Assembly: GCA_004297445.1 (NCBI GenBank)
Contig: SCUK01000011.1
Span: forward strand, 1 to 41,607
Source: Anaerolineae bacterium
Lineage (GTDB): Bacteria; Chloroflexota; Anaerolineae; Anaerolineales; UBA11579
Length of the DNA: 41,607 nt
Direction: 5' to 3'
The translations under genes were made by a program, and so were the position numbers. A model generated the notes under the pieces. The model was given only the letters and a program-made list of their open reading frames with translations. It was not told the DNA's origin and did not search any database. This document shows, piece by piece, positions 25,866-34,558 of the stretch (position 1 is its first letter; each line of letters opens with the position of its first letter).

Positions 25866-27812
25866 ATGCCAGCCTTGCCCCAGCGACACACCGCCCCCGG
25901 AACTACAAACCCTGCGATGAACATCACCGCCCGCATCCTTCACCTGTGGAAAGCATTCTGGCAACTGGGACCGCGCGCCAGCCTGCTCTACGTTCTCTAT
26001 CAGCTCGCCGTCCGCTTGCGACTGTACAGCCTGCTCACACCGGCGCGCCGTGCCGCGCCGCTTCCTCAGACGCCGTTCGTTTCCCTTGCCGGCTGGCCGT
26101 CGGAGGAGGAAATGCGCGGCGCGCTCGGCGTGGACGGCCGGCGCGCCCTGCTGGCGGAAGCGGACGAAATCCTGGCCGGGCAGGTGCGTTTGTTCGGCGG
26201 GTCGCCTGTGCCGCTGGACCTGCGCCCCGCCAGCCCGCTCTGGCACTGGACCTATTACAAGACCGGGCTGTTCGGCGGGCGGGACATTAAGTTCATCTGG
26301 GAGCCGGCCCGTTTTGGCTGGGCCACCGTGCTGGCGCGCGCCTATCACGCCAGCGGCGATGAGAAATACGCCGAGGGGTTCTGGCTCCAGACCGAATCCT
26401 TCCTGACCGCCAACCCGCCCAACCAGGGCCCCAACTGGGTCAGCGCCCAGGAAGTGGCGCTGCGCCTCATCTGCCTGGTCTTCAGCCTGAGCCTGCTCAA
26501 GAACTCGCCGCACAGTTCTGAGGCGCGGATAAAGCGCGTCGCCGCCGCACTGGCGGAACACGCCCGGCGCATCCCACCGACCCTGCTGTACGCCCGCGCC
26601 CAGGGCAACAACCACCTGCTGACCGAAGCCGCTGGCCTGCTCACCGCCGCGGCCGTGCTGCCCTCCGACTCGCAGGCCGCGCGCTGGCGACGGCTGGGCT
26701 TGAAGTGGTTGAACCGCGGGCTGGTGAACCAGATCGCCGCGGACGGGACCTACACCCAGCACAGCGCCAATTACCACCGCCTGATGCTGCACACCGCGTT
26801 GTGGGCGAATCGTCTTTCCCAGGGCGGGGTGCGCGGACTCACCACCGCGGCGCGCACCCGGCTGGCCGCCGCGGCGGAGTGGCTGGCGGGTCTGCTGGAC
26901 CCGGAAACCGGGCACGTCCCCAATCTCGGACCCAACGACGGCGCGCACATCCTGCCCTTTACCACGCAGCCGTTTGACGATTTCCGACCCACTGCAGTGG
27001 CCGCCCGGCGCGCGTTTTGCGGCGCGGCTGACGACATAGTAGATGAGCTAAGCCTGTGGGTCGCGCCGCAGGTGGCGGGCGCGGCAACCGCACCGGCACC
27101 GCACCTGCGGCTAACCTCCGGGCGCGCCTGGGGGTTGTTGCGCGCGGCGCGCTACACCGGCCGCCCCGGGCATGCCGACCCGCTGCATGTGGACCTGTGG
27201 TGGCGCGGCCTGAACGTGGCGCGCGATGCCGGAACGTATCTCTACAACGCCAAAGGCGAGTGGGCCAACGTGCTGATGGGCGCAGACGTACACAATACGC
27301 TGATGGTGAATGGCCGCCAGCCGATGACCCGCGCCGGCCGCTTCCTGTGGCTGGATTGGGCGCAGGCCGACGTGCTGGAGCAAACAAAGACGCGCGTGGC
27401 CGCGGCGCAGGATGGCTACCGTGCGCTCGGCGTGCGGCATCAGCGCGCGGTGGAGGTGTCCGGCGCTGTGTGGCGCATCACCGACGAACTGCACACCCAA
27501 GTACCCGTTACCCGCTGCAAATTACGACTGCACTGGCTGCTTCCGGACTGGCCGTGGACGCTGGACGGCACGACCCTGACCTTGCAGTCGCCGCACGGCG
27601 CGGTGCGCGTGAACGTGGGCGGCGCGGTGGGCCTGGGCGCCAGCCTGACGCGGGCCGGGGAGTTGCTGGCGGGTGTGGGCGCAGTAGTCTACTGGCGCGG
27701 CTGGTACAGTCCCACGTACAGCGTCAAGGAACCCGCGCTCTCGTTTGCCGTTGAAGTAGAATCTTCCCTGCCCATTGCCCTGACGACGGAATTCCTCTTT
27801 CCCGGCGACTGA
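25866..27812 (+). CDS. Heparinase II/III family protein (polysaccharide lyase-like)
   Basis: A 648-residue protein. The N-terminal half (about 60-390) is the alpha-toroid of heparinase II/III and alginate lyases (WHWTYYKTGLFGGRDIKFIWEPARFGW, ARAQGNNHLLTEAAGL, HSANYHRLML). The C-terminal beta-sandwich (about 410-640) holds DPLHVDLWWRG, DAGTYLYNAKGEWAN and VHNTLMVNGRQPM, the usual signatures. N246-N247-H248-type and Tyr residues typical of catalysis are present, so eliminative cleavage of an acidic polysaccharide is plausible. No signal peptide is visible, which is common for the members encoded with EPS glycosyltransferases. ATG 25866 has GAGGAG eight bases upstream; ATG 25917 is an alternative. 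A family 4 glycosyltransferase follows. Confidence 0.85.
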   Translation: MPALPQRHTAPGTTNPAMNITARILHLWKAFWQLGPRASLLYVLYQLAVRLRLYSLLTPARRAAPLPQTPFVSLAGWPSEEEMRGALGVDGRRALLAEADEILAGQVRLFGGSPVPLDLRPASPLWHWTYYKTGLFGGRDIKFIWEPARFGWATVLARAYHASGDEKYAEGFWLQTESFLTANPPNQGPNWVSAQEVALRLICLVFSLSLLKNSPHSSEARIKRVAAALAEHARRIPPTLLYARAQGNNHLLTEAAGLLTAAAVLPSDSQAARWRRLGLKWLNRGLVNQIAADGTYTQHSANYHRLMLHTALWANRLSQGGVRGLTTAARTRLAAAAEWLAGLLDPETGHVPNLGPNDGAHILPFTTQPFDDFRPTAVAARRAFCGAADDIVDELSLWVAPQVAGAATAPAPHLRLTSGRAWGLLRAARYTGRPGHADPLHVDLWWRGLNVARDAGTYLYNAKGEWANVLMGADVHNTLMVNGRQPMTRAGRFLWLDWAQADVLEQTKTRVAAAQDGYRALGVRHQRAVEVSGAVWRITDELHTQVPVTRCKLRLHWLLPDWPWTLDGTTLTLQSPHGAVRVNVGGAVGLGASLTRAGELLAGVGAVVYWRGWYSPTYSVKEPALSFAVEVESSLPIALTTEFLFPGD

Positions 27813-27878
27813 GGCGGTGGTCACTTGTTGAATAAGGAGTTGTTTTCCAGTGAGTTGGTCTGAATGAAGAGTGAGGAA

Positions 27879-27906
27879 CGGGATTCCTCGCTGCGCTCGG
27901 AATGAC
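27879..27906. repeat. Dispersed palindromic repeat, GTCATTCC family
   Basis: CGGGATTCCTCGCTGCGCTC followed by GGAATGAC; it differs from the copy at 2149-2176 at two positions (CTACGGTC against CTGCGCTC). The rest of this 180-base gap holds AATTACC/AATCACT-type short repeats just before the glycosyltransferase start. Confidence 0.8.
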
Positions 27907-27992
27907 AAGATTAGAGGCGATAGTTGCCTGCAACAGAGCAATAACGTATCGCCAATTACCAATCACTAATCACTGATTACGAATCACTGCCC

Positions 27993-29210
27993 ATGCACAT
28001 CCTCCTTATCCACCAGGCCTTTGCGGCCCTGAACGAACCCGGCGGCACGCGCCACCACGAACTGGCGCGCCACCTTGCCGGGCGCGGTCACCGCGTCACC
28101 ATCATCGCCAGCCCGGTCTCTTACCTTACGGGCGGGGCGGAAGCGGCGGCGGTGGCGGAGGAGGCGGGCATCATCCACCTGCGCGCCCGCACCTACAGCG
28201 CCCATCACAAGTCATTCGCCCATCGCGTCCTTGCCTTCCTGTCATTCATGGTCTCGTCGTTCTTCATCGGTCTGGGGGTGCAGGAAGTGGATGTGGTGTG
28301 GGGCACATCGCCGCCCATCTTTCAGGGCATCACCGCCTGGCTGCTGGCGCGGTTGAAAGGCGCGCGCTTCCTGTTTGAGGTGCGCGATTTGTGGCCGGCG
28401 TTTGCCGTGGCGGTGGGCGTGCTGAAGAACCCGTTGCTCATCCGCGCCGCAGAAGGGCTGGAACGATTCCTGTACCGCCGCGCTGACCGGCTGATGGTCA
28501 ACTCGCCGGGCTTTGTGTCGCACGTGGCAGCGCGCGCCGGCCGCGAACCGGCCGTAATTCCCAACGGCGCGGACGTGAGCATGTTTGACCCGGCGGCGGA
28601 TGGCGCGGCGTTTCGGGTGGCGCATGGGTTGGAAGACAAGTTTGTAGCGTTGTATGCCGGCGCGCACGGCTTGAGCAATGACTTGGGCGTGGTGCTGAAC
28701 GCGGCGCGCCGGCTGGCCGATGCGCCGTACATCGCCATCGTGTTGCTAGGGGATGGCAAGGAGAAACCGGTGCTCATCGCCGCGGCGCAGGCCATGCGAT
28801 TGACGAATGTGCATTTCCTGCCGCCGGTGCCCAAGGAGGCCATGCCGGAAGCGCTGGCGGCGGCCGACTGCGGCATCGCCATCCTCAAGCCTATTGAAAT
28901 GTACAAGACCACTTACCCGAACAAGGTCTTTGACTACATGGCCGCTGGGCGCCCGCTGGCGTTGGCGATTGACGGCGTGAGCCGCGACGTGATGGAAGCG
29001 GCGGGCGCGGGCCTGTTCGCCCAACCGGGCGACCCGGCGGCGCTGGCCGCCGCGCTGCGGCAACTGGCCGCCGACCCAACTGCGGCGCGGCACATGGGCC
29101 TTGCAGGCCGCGCCTACCTCGAAGCCCACTTTGACCGCGCCGCGCTGGCGCAGGAATTCGAGAACCTGCTACTGGAGTTGCAGATGGGGAAACAGGTAAA
29201 TACGTTGTAA
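27993..29210 (+). CDS. Family 4 glycosyltransferase (WbuB-like)
   Basis: A 405-residue GT-B fold retaining glycosyltransferase. The N-terminal domain starts MHILLIHQAFAALNEPGGTRHHELARHLAGRGHRVTI, with GGTRHHELA in place of the usual Gly-rich loop; the C-terminal donor domain (about 200-390) includes LYAGAHGLSNDLGVVL, LLGDG and the sugar-nucleotide motif EMYKTTYPNKVFDYMAAGRP, the EX7E-like region. Such proteins transfer an aminosugar in O-antigen or exopolysaccharide synthesis, and pairing with heparinase II/III genes is common in such clusters. No ribosome-binding site is obvious. No other EPS genes occur here, so the pair is isolated. Confidence 0.9.
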   Translation: MHILLIHQAFAALNEPGGTRHHELARHLAGRGHRVTIIASPVSYLTGGAEAAAVAEEAGIIHLRARTYSAHHKSFAHRVLAFLSFMVSSFFIGLGVQEVDVVWGTSPPIFQGITAWLLARLKGARFLFEVRDLWPAFAVAVGVLKNPLLIRAAEGLERFLYRRADRLMVNSPGFVSHVAARAGREPAVIPNGADVSMFDPAADGAAFRVAHGLEDKFVALYAGAHGLSNDLGVVLNAARRLADAPYIAIVLLGDGKEKPVLIAAAQAMRLTNVHFLPPVPKEAMPEALAAADCGIAILKPIEMYKTTYPNKVFDYMAAGRPLALAIDGVSRDVMEAAGAGLFAQPGDPAALAAALRQLAADPTAARHMGLAGRAYLEAHFDRAALAQEFENLLLELQMGKQVNTL

Positions 29211-29220
29211 GTACAATCTT

Positions 29221-29276
29221 TCAGCACCTCAGCACCTCAGCACCTCAGCACCTCAGCACCTCAGCACCTCAGCACG
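29221..29276. repeat. Short tandem repeat of an 8-base unit
   Basis: Six perfect TCAGCACC units (29221-29268) and a seventh differing in the last base. It lies between the glycosyltransferase stop and the -10 box of the sortase gene. The unit is not a multiple of three and no gene reads through it. Confidence 0.95.
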
Positions 29277-29295
29277 CTTTTCATCCGCCTGTAGG

Positions 29296-29301
29296 TATAA
29301 T
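29296..29301 (+). promoter_or_regulatory. -10 box of the sortase gene (leaderless type)
   Basis: TATAAT, seven bases, ATG 29309, with no ribosome-binding site. It begins 20 bases after the tandem repeat, whose copy number would shift any -35 region. Confidence 0.6.
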
Positions 29302-29308
29302 TCCCCCC

Positions 29309-30226
29309 ATGCGCCGCAAAATCCGCCCTGAAGATTTGAGCGAAGCCGACCTGCGCCGTCTGCTGGTGGCCAAGCGCCGCGAGGCGCGCCGCCAGCGGCT
29401 GGATGCCTTCCGCCAATCCGGCCGGCTCGTGGACCTGGCGCCCGCGCCGGGTACGCCGCTCACCGAGGGGTTGTCCGCCATCCAGATTGATGAGCCGCTC
29501 GCCCCGCGCAGCGAAGAGGATCTGGCCCGCGAACGCCGCAAACGGCTGTGGGACCGTGTCCTGCTGGCGGTTGAAGTGCTGGCGGTGGCCGGCCTGATGT
29601 TTGTGTTCTTCAACGGCGCCAACCTGCTCCAGCGCCTCAACGCCGAGGTCGCTGCGGCCCTCGCCCAGCCCACCATCAGCCCCACGCCACTGCTCACCGC
29701 CATTGTGCTGCCCTCCGGCCACACGCCGCCCACCGACCCCGGCGGGGCGCGCCCCAACGAAGCCGAAATTCCCGAGCATCTGCGCCCATTGGTGCAGTCC
29801 CTCGCCAACATTCCCATCCCCACGCCCGGCCCGGAACACGCCATCCGTATCCAGATTCCGGCCATCGGCATCGACGCGCCCATCGTGCAGGGCGATGGCT
29901 GGGAGCAGCTGAAGCAGGGCGTGGGCCAGCACATCGGCTCCGGGAACCCCGGCCAGCCCGGCAACCTGGTGCTCTCCGCCCACAATGACGTCTTCGGCGA
30001 AATCTTCCGCCACCTGGACCAGTTGCAAACCGGCGACGAAATCATCGTCTACACCAACGCCCGCGCCTACACGTACATCATCGACGTCGAAACTCTGGTC
30101 GTTGAGCCTACCCGCACCGAAGTGCTGGACCCCACGGTGGACTCCACCATCACGCTCATCTCCTGTTACCCCTACCTGGTGAATGACAAGCGCATTGTGG
30201 TGCGCGCCAGCCTGTCCGATTCTTAA
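29309..30226 (+). CDS. Sortase family transpeptidase
   Basis: A 305-residue membrane-anchored sortase. A charged cytosolic N-terminus (about 1-90, rich in Arg and Glu) precedes one transmembrane helix (about 91-110, VLLAVEVLAVAGLMFVFF), a Pro/Thr linker, and the sortase barrel (about 170-303). The catalytic residues are H225 (LSAHND), C286 (TLISCYP) and R295 (DKR), as in class D/E-like sortases that attach proteins with LPxTG-type signals. The N-terminal cytosolic part is longer than usual and may be regulatory. I see no LPxTG-type sorting signal in the other proteins of the window, so the substrate is encoded elsewhere. Confidence 0.9.
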   Translation: MRRKIRPEDLSEADLRRLLVAKRREARRQRLDAFRQSGRLVDLAPAPGTPLTEGLSAIQIDEPLAPRSEEDLARERRKRLWDRVLLAVEVLAVAGLMFVFFNGANLLQRLNAEVAAALAQPTISPTPLLTAIVLPSGHTPPTDPGGARPNEAEIPEHLRPLVQSLANIPIPTPGPEHAIRIQIPAIGIDAPIVQGDGWEQLKQGVGQHIGSGNPGQPGNLVLSAHNDVFGEIFRHLDQLQTGDEIIVYTNARAYTYIIDVETLVVEPTRTEVLDPTVDSTITLISCYPYLVNDKRIVVRASLSDS

Positions 30227-30260
30227 GCGTAGGCAGAAAACGTAACCAGCCACTTACGAC

Positions 30261-30266
30261 TATAAT
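30261..30266 (+). promoter_or_regulatory. -10 box of the VWA-FHA gene (leaderless type, GTG start)
   Basis: TATAAT, six bases, GTG 30273, with no ribosome-binding site. The spacing equals that of ruvB and the E2-like gene. Confidence 0.6.
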
Positions 30267-30272
30267 TTCCCT

Positions 30273-32231
30273 GTGTCCACACGTTTGACCCGCTTCCTGC
30301 TTCTGGCAGCCCTGTTGGCCGTCCCTCTGGCAGGCCCCGCCCTGGCCCAAAACAGTGCGAGCCTCACCCTCTATCCACCCGACTTGAGCCAGTTTCCGCA
30401 AATCAGCGCCTATCTGGATGTGCGCGACGGGCAGGGGCTGTTCGTCCCCGGCCTGCAGGGCGAAAACTTCACCCTGCTGGAAGATGGGCAGGAGTTCGGC
30501 GGGGCGGCAGTCACCGAAGCGCGCCCCGGCGCTGAACTGGTGGTAGCGGTCAACCCCGGCCAGTCGTTTGCCATCCGCGATGGCGAAGGTGTCTCGCGTT
30601 ATGAACAGGTAAGCGGCGCCATCCTGGCCTGGGCCAGCCAGCAGGCCGCCAGCCCCGGCGACCGGCTCAGCCTGGTGACGCCGGATGGTTTGCTGGTCAA
30701 CCACACGATTGATGCCGCCGCGTGGCAGTCAGCCTGGCAGACGTTTACCCCCGCCACCGACATTATCGCCCCGGAACTGGAAGTGTTAAGCCAGGCGTTG
30801 GACCTCGCCAGTGATCCGCTGCCTGAACCCCACATGGGCCGCGCTGTTCTGCTCATCACGCCAGTGGTCAGCAACGCTGCCGCCGGGGCCATTCCTGCCT
30901 TCATCGAGCGCGCCAATGCGCTGGGCATTCGCGTCCATGTCTGGCTGGTTGATTCGGCCGTCCTGTTCGAGACCTCCAGCGCGCTGGCCCTGCGCGACCT
31001 CACCGCCGCCACCGGCGGCCAGCTGCTCCTGTTCTCCGGGGATACGGCTCTGCAATTGCCCCAACTCTACGAACTGTTCGAATCCTCGCGGCGCATTTAC
31101 CAGCTTTCCTATCGTTCGCGGCTCACCACCGCCGGGAGCCACAGCCTGGCCGTTCGTGTCGTTGCCGACCAGGTGAACGGCGCCACCGAGCCGCTGTTCT
31201 TTGACCTCGCGTTGCAGCCGCCGGCGCCCACCTTTCTCTCGCCTCCCGGCCAGATCGTGCGCTTCATCCCTGAAGGCGAACGCATCGCCACCGAGAATCT
31301 ACAGCCCACCGCGCACGATTTCGAGATTCTTATCGAGTTCCCGGACACGATTAATCGCGTCATCACCCGCAGCGCGCTCTACGTGAACGGCGAGCTGGCC
31401 GCCGAAAACACCGCCCCGCCCTTTGAGCATTTCACCATCGACCTGACCCGGTATGAAGACAGCCTGTCGCTGGCGCTGGTGGCCGAGGTCGAGGACGAAC
31501 TGGGCCTCGTTGGCCGCAGCATCGAAACGCCGGTCAGCCTCACGGTGCGCCGCCCGGACACCAGCCTGTCCGCCATGCTGGCGCGCAATGCCGGTGTGGT
31601 GGCCGCAGTGGCCGTGGTATCGGCCGGCGCGCTGTTCCTTCTTGTCCTCGTACTCGGCGGGCGCATTCGTCCGCGCCCCATCAGCGATTCGACCCGCCCG
31701 CGGCCGGCCACCAATGACCCGGTCACCCAGCCGGTGCGCGCCATCGAAGAAGCCCCTGCCGCTCCGCAACCCCCCGGCGCGTTCCAGCGACTTACCGCCC
31801 GCCTCACCGCCCCGCGCCTGCGCTGGCCGCAGCGCCCGGCCCCCGCGGCCGCGCCGTTTGCTTACCTGGTGCGCATCGATGAGGCCGGCGAACCCATCGG
31901 CGACGGCGTGTTCTCCATCGTCAATCGCGAAGTCGCCTTCGGCGCTGACCCGGCCCAGGCTACCCTGCCGCTGGAAGACCCGGCCGTCGAACCCCTGCAT
32001 GCGCGCCTGTGGCGCGACGAGCAGGGCCAGTTCACCCTTTCGGACAATGACTCGGTGGCCGGCACCTGGCTCAATTACTCCCCGGTGACGCGTGTGGGCA
32101 GCAAGCTGGAACACGGCGACCTGGTGCACATCGGTCGCGTCGGGTTCCGCTTCTCGTTCAGTACCCCGCCGCGCACCCGCAAGGCTACGGTGACAAAGGT
32201 GTCCAACGGCAGCAAGGAGGCCGTGGAATGA
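30273..32231 (+). CDS. VWA-like extracellular domain, transmembrane helix and FHA-like domain protein
   Basis: A 652-residue type I membrane protein. A signal peptide ending ALA-Q (about residue 26) precedes a beta-rich segment (about 30-80), a von Willebrand factor A-like domain (about 85-310), an Ig-like segment, one helix (about 439-463), a Pro-rich linker and a C-terminal FHA-like domain (about 545-640). Both key domains are atypical: the VWA metal site reads VAVNPGQS (N94, S98) in place of DxSxS, and the FHA reads FGAD (557-559), EPLH (573-576) and SVAGT (594-598) where GR, SRxH and SxNGT are usual. Its stop codon overlaps the PP2C start by four bases, so the two are made together. Confidence 0.82.
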   Translation: MSTRLTRFLLLAALLAVPLAGPALAQNSASLTLYPPDLSQFPQISAYLDVRDGQGLFVPGLQGENFTLLEDGQEFGGAAVTEARPGAELVVAVNPGQSFAIRDGEGVSRYEQVSGAILAWASQQAASPGDRLSLVTPDGLLVNHTIDAAAWQSAWQTFTPATDIIAPELEVLSQALDLASDPLPEPHMGRAVLLITPVVSNAAAGAIPAFIERANALGIRVHVWLVDSAVLFETSSALALRDLTAATGGQLLLFSGDTALQLPQLYELFESSRRIYQLSYRSRLTTAGSHSLAVRVVADQVNGATEPLFFDLALQPPAPTFLSPPGQIVRFIPEGERIATENLQPTAHDFEILIEFPDTINRVITRSALYVNGELAAENTAPPFEHFTIDLTRYEDSLSLALVAEVEDELGLVGRSIETPVSLTVRRPDTSLSAMLARNAGVVAAVAVVSAGALFLLVLVLGGRIRPRPISDSTRPRPATNDPVTQPVRAIEEAPAAPQPPGAFQRLTARLTAPRLRWPQRPAPAAAPFAYLVRIDEAGEPIGDGVFSIVNREVAFGADPAQATLPLEDPAVEPLHARLWRDEQGQFTLSDNDSVAGTWLNYSPVTRVGSKLEHGDLVHIGRVGFRFSFSTPPRTRKATVTKVSNGSKEAVE

Positions 32232-33355
32232 TTCCCGTCCGTCGCGCCCATCTGCGCGTGGCCGCCGGCAGCGATGCCGGCCGCACCGGCAAGAATAACG
32301 AAGACCAATTCGCCATCTCGGCGTTCCAACTTGGCCCCGCCAATGCCACGCCAGTGCTTTTCGCTGTCCTTGCCGATGGCATCGGCGGCCACCGCGCCGG
32401 AGAAGTCGCCTCGCACCTCGCTGTCGAAATGATCAGCGACGCCGTCGCCCAGTCGGACGGCAGCCAGCCCGGCGCCATCATGGAGGCCGCCATCTTGCGG
32501 GCCAACCAGGCCATCCTCGCCCATGCCGAAGGCGACGACGAAAAGAAGGGCATGGGCACCACCATCATCTCCGCCTGGATCATCGGCGACAAACTCTACA
32601 CCGCCTCGGTCGGCAACTCGCGTCTCTACCTGCTGCGCGAGGACGGCTTGCAGCAGATCAACTGGGACCACACCTGGGTGCAGGAAGCCGTGGACGCCGG
32701 TGCGCTCACTCCCGAACTGGCCCGCAGCCACCCCAATGCCAACATCATCCGCCGCTACCTCGGCTCACGCCGCCCGGTGGAAGTCGATTTCCGTCTGCGC
32801 GTCAAACCCGGCGAGAACGAAAAACAGGAAATCGCCAACCAGGGTTTCCCCCTGCTCCCCGGCGACCGGCTCCTGCTGTGCTCCGACGGCCTGAACGACA
32901 TGGTCGAGGATGCCGATATCCGCGAACTGGCCTGGCTGCCGGACCTGGTCAAAGCCCGCCAGGCGCTGATTGATAAAGCCAATGATGCCGGCGGCAAGGA
33001 CAACATTACCGTCGTCCTGCTCGAAGTGCCCGGCCGCACCAAAAAGAAACAGCGCGAAGCCCGTAGCAAATTGCTGGCCGCTGCCATCCGCGCCCTCGCC
33101 ATCGTCGGCCTGGTCGCCCTCCTGCTCTGGGCCCTGGGCCAGTACGCCCTGCCCCTCCTGCGCCCGGACCCGACCGCCATGCCCACTGCGACGATTGCCC
33201 CCAGCGCCACCTCACAACCTGCCGCCACGCCGACCCCCCAGGCGGGGCTCATCGCCCGGCCCACGAATACGCCGCAGTCTGCACCCGTCACGATTACCAG
33301 CGTGCCTTTCGGTGCCAGCGCGGTTGATACCGAAACGCCCAGCGCGACGCCGTAG
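32228..33355 (+). CDS. PP2C-family Ser/Thr phosphatase with C-terminal transmembrane helix
   Basis: A 375-residue protein. The PP2C catalytic domain (about 8-268) keeps the metal-binding acidic residues: D26 (NNEDQF), D50-G51 (LADGIGGH), D220 (CSDGLNDM) and D258 (GGKDNITVV). It should dephosphorylate Ser/Thr in proteins in the cytosol. After it come a basic stretch (KKKQREARSK), one helix (about 284-312) and an outward-facing Pro/Thr-rich tail of about 60 residues (PTAMPTATIAPSATSQPAAT). ATGA overlap with the VWA-FHA gene means strict coupling. No kinase is adjacent, which is unusual for PP2C genes near FHA genes. Confidence 0.93.
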   Translation: MIPVRRAHLRVAAGSDAGRTGKNNEDQFAISAFQLGPANATPVLFAVLADGIGGHRAGEVASHLAVEMISDAVAQSDGSQPGAIMEAAILRANQAILAHAEGDDEKKGMGTTIISAWIIGDKLYTASVGNSRLYLLREDGLQQINWDHTWVQEAVDAGALTPELARSHPNANIIRRYLGSRRPVEVDFRLRVKPGENEKQEIANQGFPLLPGDRLLLCSDGLNDMVEDADIRELAWLPDLVKARQALIDKANDAGGKDNITVVLLEVPGRTKKKQREARSKLLAAAIRALAIVGLVALLLWALGQYALPLLRPDPTAMPTATIAPSATSQPAATPTPQAGLIARPTNTPQSAPVTITSVPFGASAVDTETPSATP

Positions 33356-33497
33356 AGGTAGACGTTTCCAGGGGACATGTGCGACGGGGGTATTTCCTGC
33401 CGGTGTTGTTTCATTCTTCTAAACGAGAATAGATGTGGGACGACTTTGGAGGAACGGTGTGTTGGGGCTGGGGGTGGGCATGCTACACTACCCCCGC

Positions 33498-34508
33498 ATG
33501 AAAACCGCCGATTTTGACTACACCCTGCCGCCGGAGCGCATCGCCCAGCGACCCATTGAACCGCGCGACCACGCCCGCCTGCTCGTGATGGACCGCGCCA
33601 CCGGCGCGCTGGCGCATGAGCGCTTCGATAACATTGGAGTGTGCCTGCGCCCCGGCGACCTGCTGGTGGTGAACCACACCCGCGTCATCCCCGCCCGCCT
33701 GCCGGTGCGCAAACTTCCCGGCGGCGGCAAGGGCGAACTCCTCCTGCTCAACCGGCGCGACGACCATACCTGGGAAGCGCTCGCCGGCGGCAAAGGCCTG
33801 CTGCCCGGCCGCCGCTTCGCCCTCGCCGATGGGCGCGAAGGGGAAGTGACCGAAGACCTCGGCGGCCCGCGCCGCCTCGTGCGCTTTGATTCCCCACTGG
33901 ATGCCGCGCTGGATGCTATCGGCCAGACCCCCCTCCCGCCTTACATCCATGAGCCGCTGGCCGACCCGAACCGCTACCAGACCGTCTATGCCCAACAGGC
34001 TGGCTCCGCCGCCGCGCCCACCGCCGGGCTGCATTTCACCCCGGAGTTGCTGGCCGCGCTGCAATTGCAGGGTGTTGGGCTGGCGAAGGTCACCCTGCAT
34101 GTCGGGCTGGATACGTTTGCTCCTGTCACCGAAGACGATGCCGCCGAACACGTCATCCATAGCGAGTGGTGCCAGCTCACCGCAGAGACCGCCGCGCAGA
34201 TTAACGCCGCGCGTGCCGCGGGCGGGCGCATCATCGCCGTCGGCACCACCAGCGTGCGCACGTTGGAATCCGCTGCCGCGGGTAGCGGCGTGGCGGCGTT
34301 TGAGGGGCCGACACGGCTCTACATCCTGCCCGGTTACGAGTTTAAGGTCGTGGATGCGCTGATTACGAACTTCCACCTGCCGCGTTCCACCCTGCTGATG
34401 CTGGTCAGCGCCTTCGCCGACCGCGAGCGCATACTCGCCGCCTACCAGGCCGCCATCGACGAGGGGTATCGCTTCTATTCATTTGGGGACGCGATGTTCA
34501 TCGCTTAG
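33498..34508 (+). CDS. queA: S-adenosylmethionine:tRNA ribosyltransferase-isomerase (queuosine synthesis)
   Basis: A 336-residue enzyme that builds epoxyqueuosine in tRNA from preQ1 and SAM. The start KTADFDYTLPPERIAQRPIEPRDHARLLV is diagnostic, followed by DLLVVNHTRVIPARL, the AAPTAGLHFTPELL region and the C-terminal ALITNFHLPRSTLLMLVSAFAD. Length is typical. The frame extends upstream to 33435 without a site, so ATG 33498, eight bases past a TACACT box (33484-33489), is used. tgt is not in the window. A GGGCTAAAGCCC hairpin follows the stop codon. Confidence 0.97.
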   Translation: MKTADFDYTLPPERIAQRPIEPRDHARLLVMDRATGALAHERFDNIGVCLRPGDLLVVNHTRVIPARLPVRKLPGGGKGELLLLNRRDDHTWEALAGGKGLLPGRRFALADGREGEVTEDLGGPRRLVRFDSPLDAALDAIGQTPLPPYIHEPLADPNRYQTVYAQQAGSAAAPTAGLHFTPELLAALQLQGVGLAKVTLHVGLDTFAPVTEDDAAEHVIHSEWCQLTAETAAQINAARAAGGRIIAVGTTSVRTLESAAAGSGVAAFEGPTRLYILPGYEFKVVDALITNFHLPRSTLLMLVSAFADRERILAAYQAAIDEGYRFYSFGDAMFIA

Positions 34509-34528
34509 AAAAGACTTCAGGGCAGTGC

Positions 34529-34546
34529 AGCGGGCTAAAGCCCGCT
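34529..34546. repeat. GGGCTAAAGCCC dispersed palindrome
   Basis: AGCGGGC, TAAA loop, GCCCGCT. This short hairpin is frequent in many bacterial genomes. Here it sits between convergent queA and the HD-GYP gene and may help end either transcript, though it lacks a U-tract. Confidence 0.65.
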
Positions 34547-34558
34547 CTCTGGGGAAGA

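Noticed and set aside
29221-29276. TCAGCACC array as a CRISPR
   Set aside because: Units are contiguous 8-mers without spacers, and no cas genes are present.
29261-30253. 330-codon minus-strand open frame over the sortase gene
   Set aside because: Antisense to a gene with an intact His-Cys-Arg triad; the product is Gly/Val/His-rich without recognisable features.
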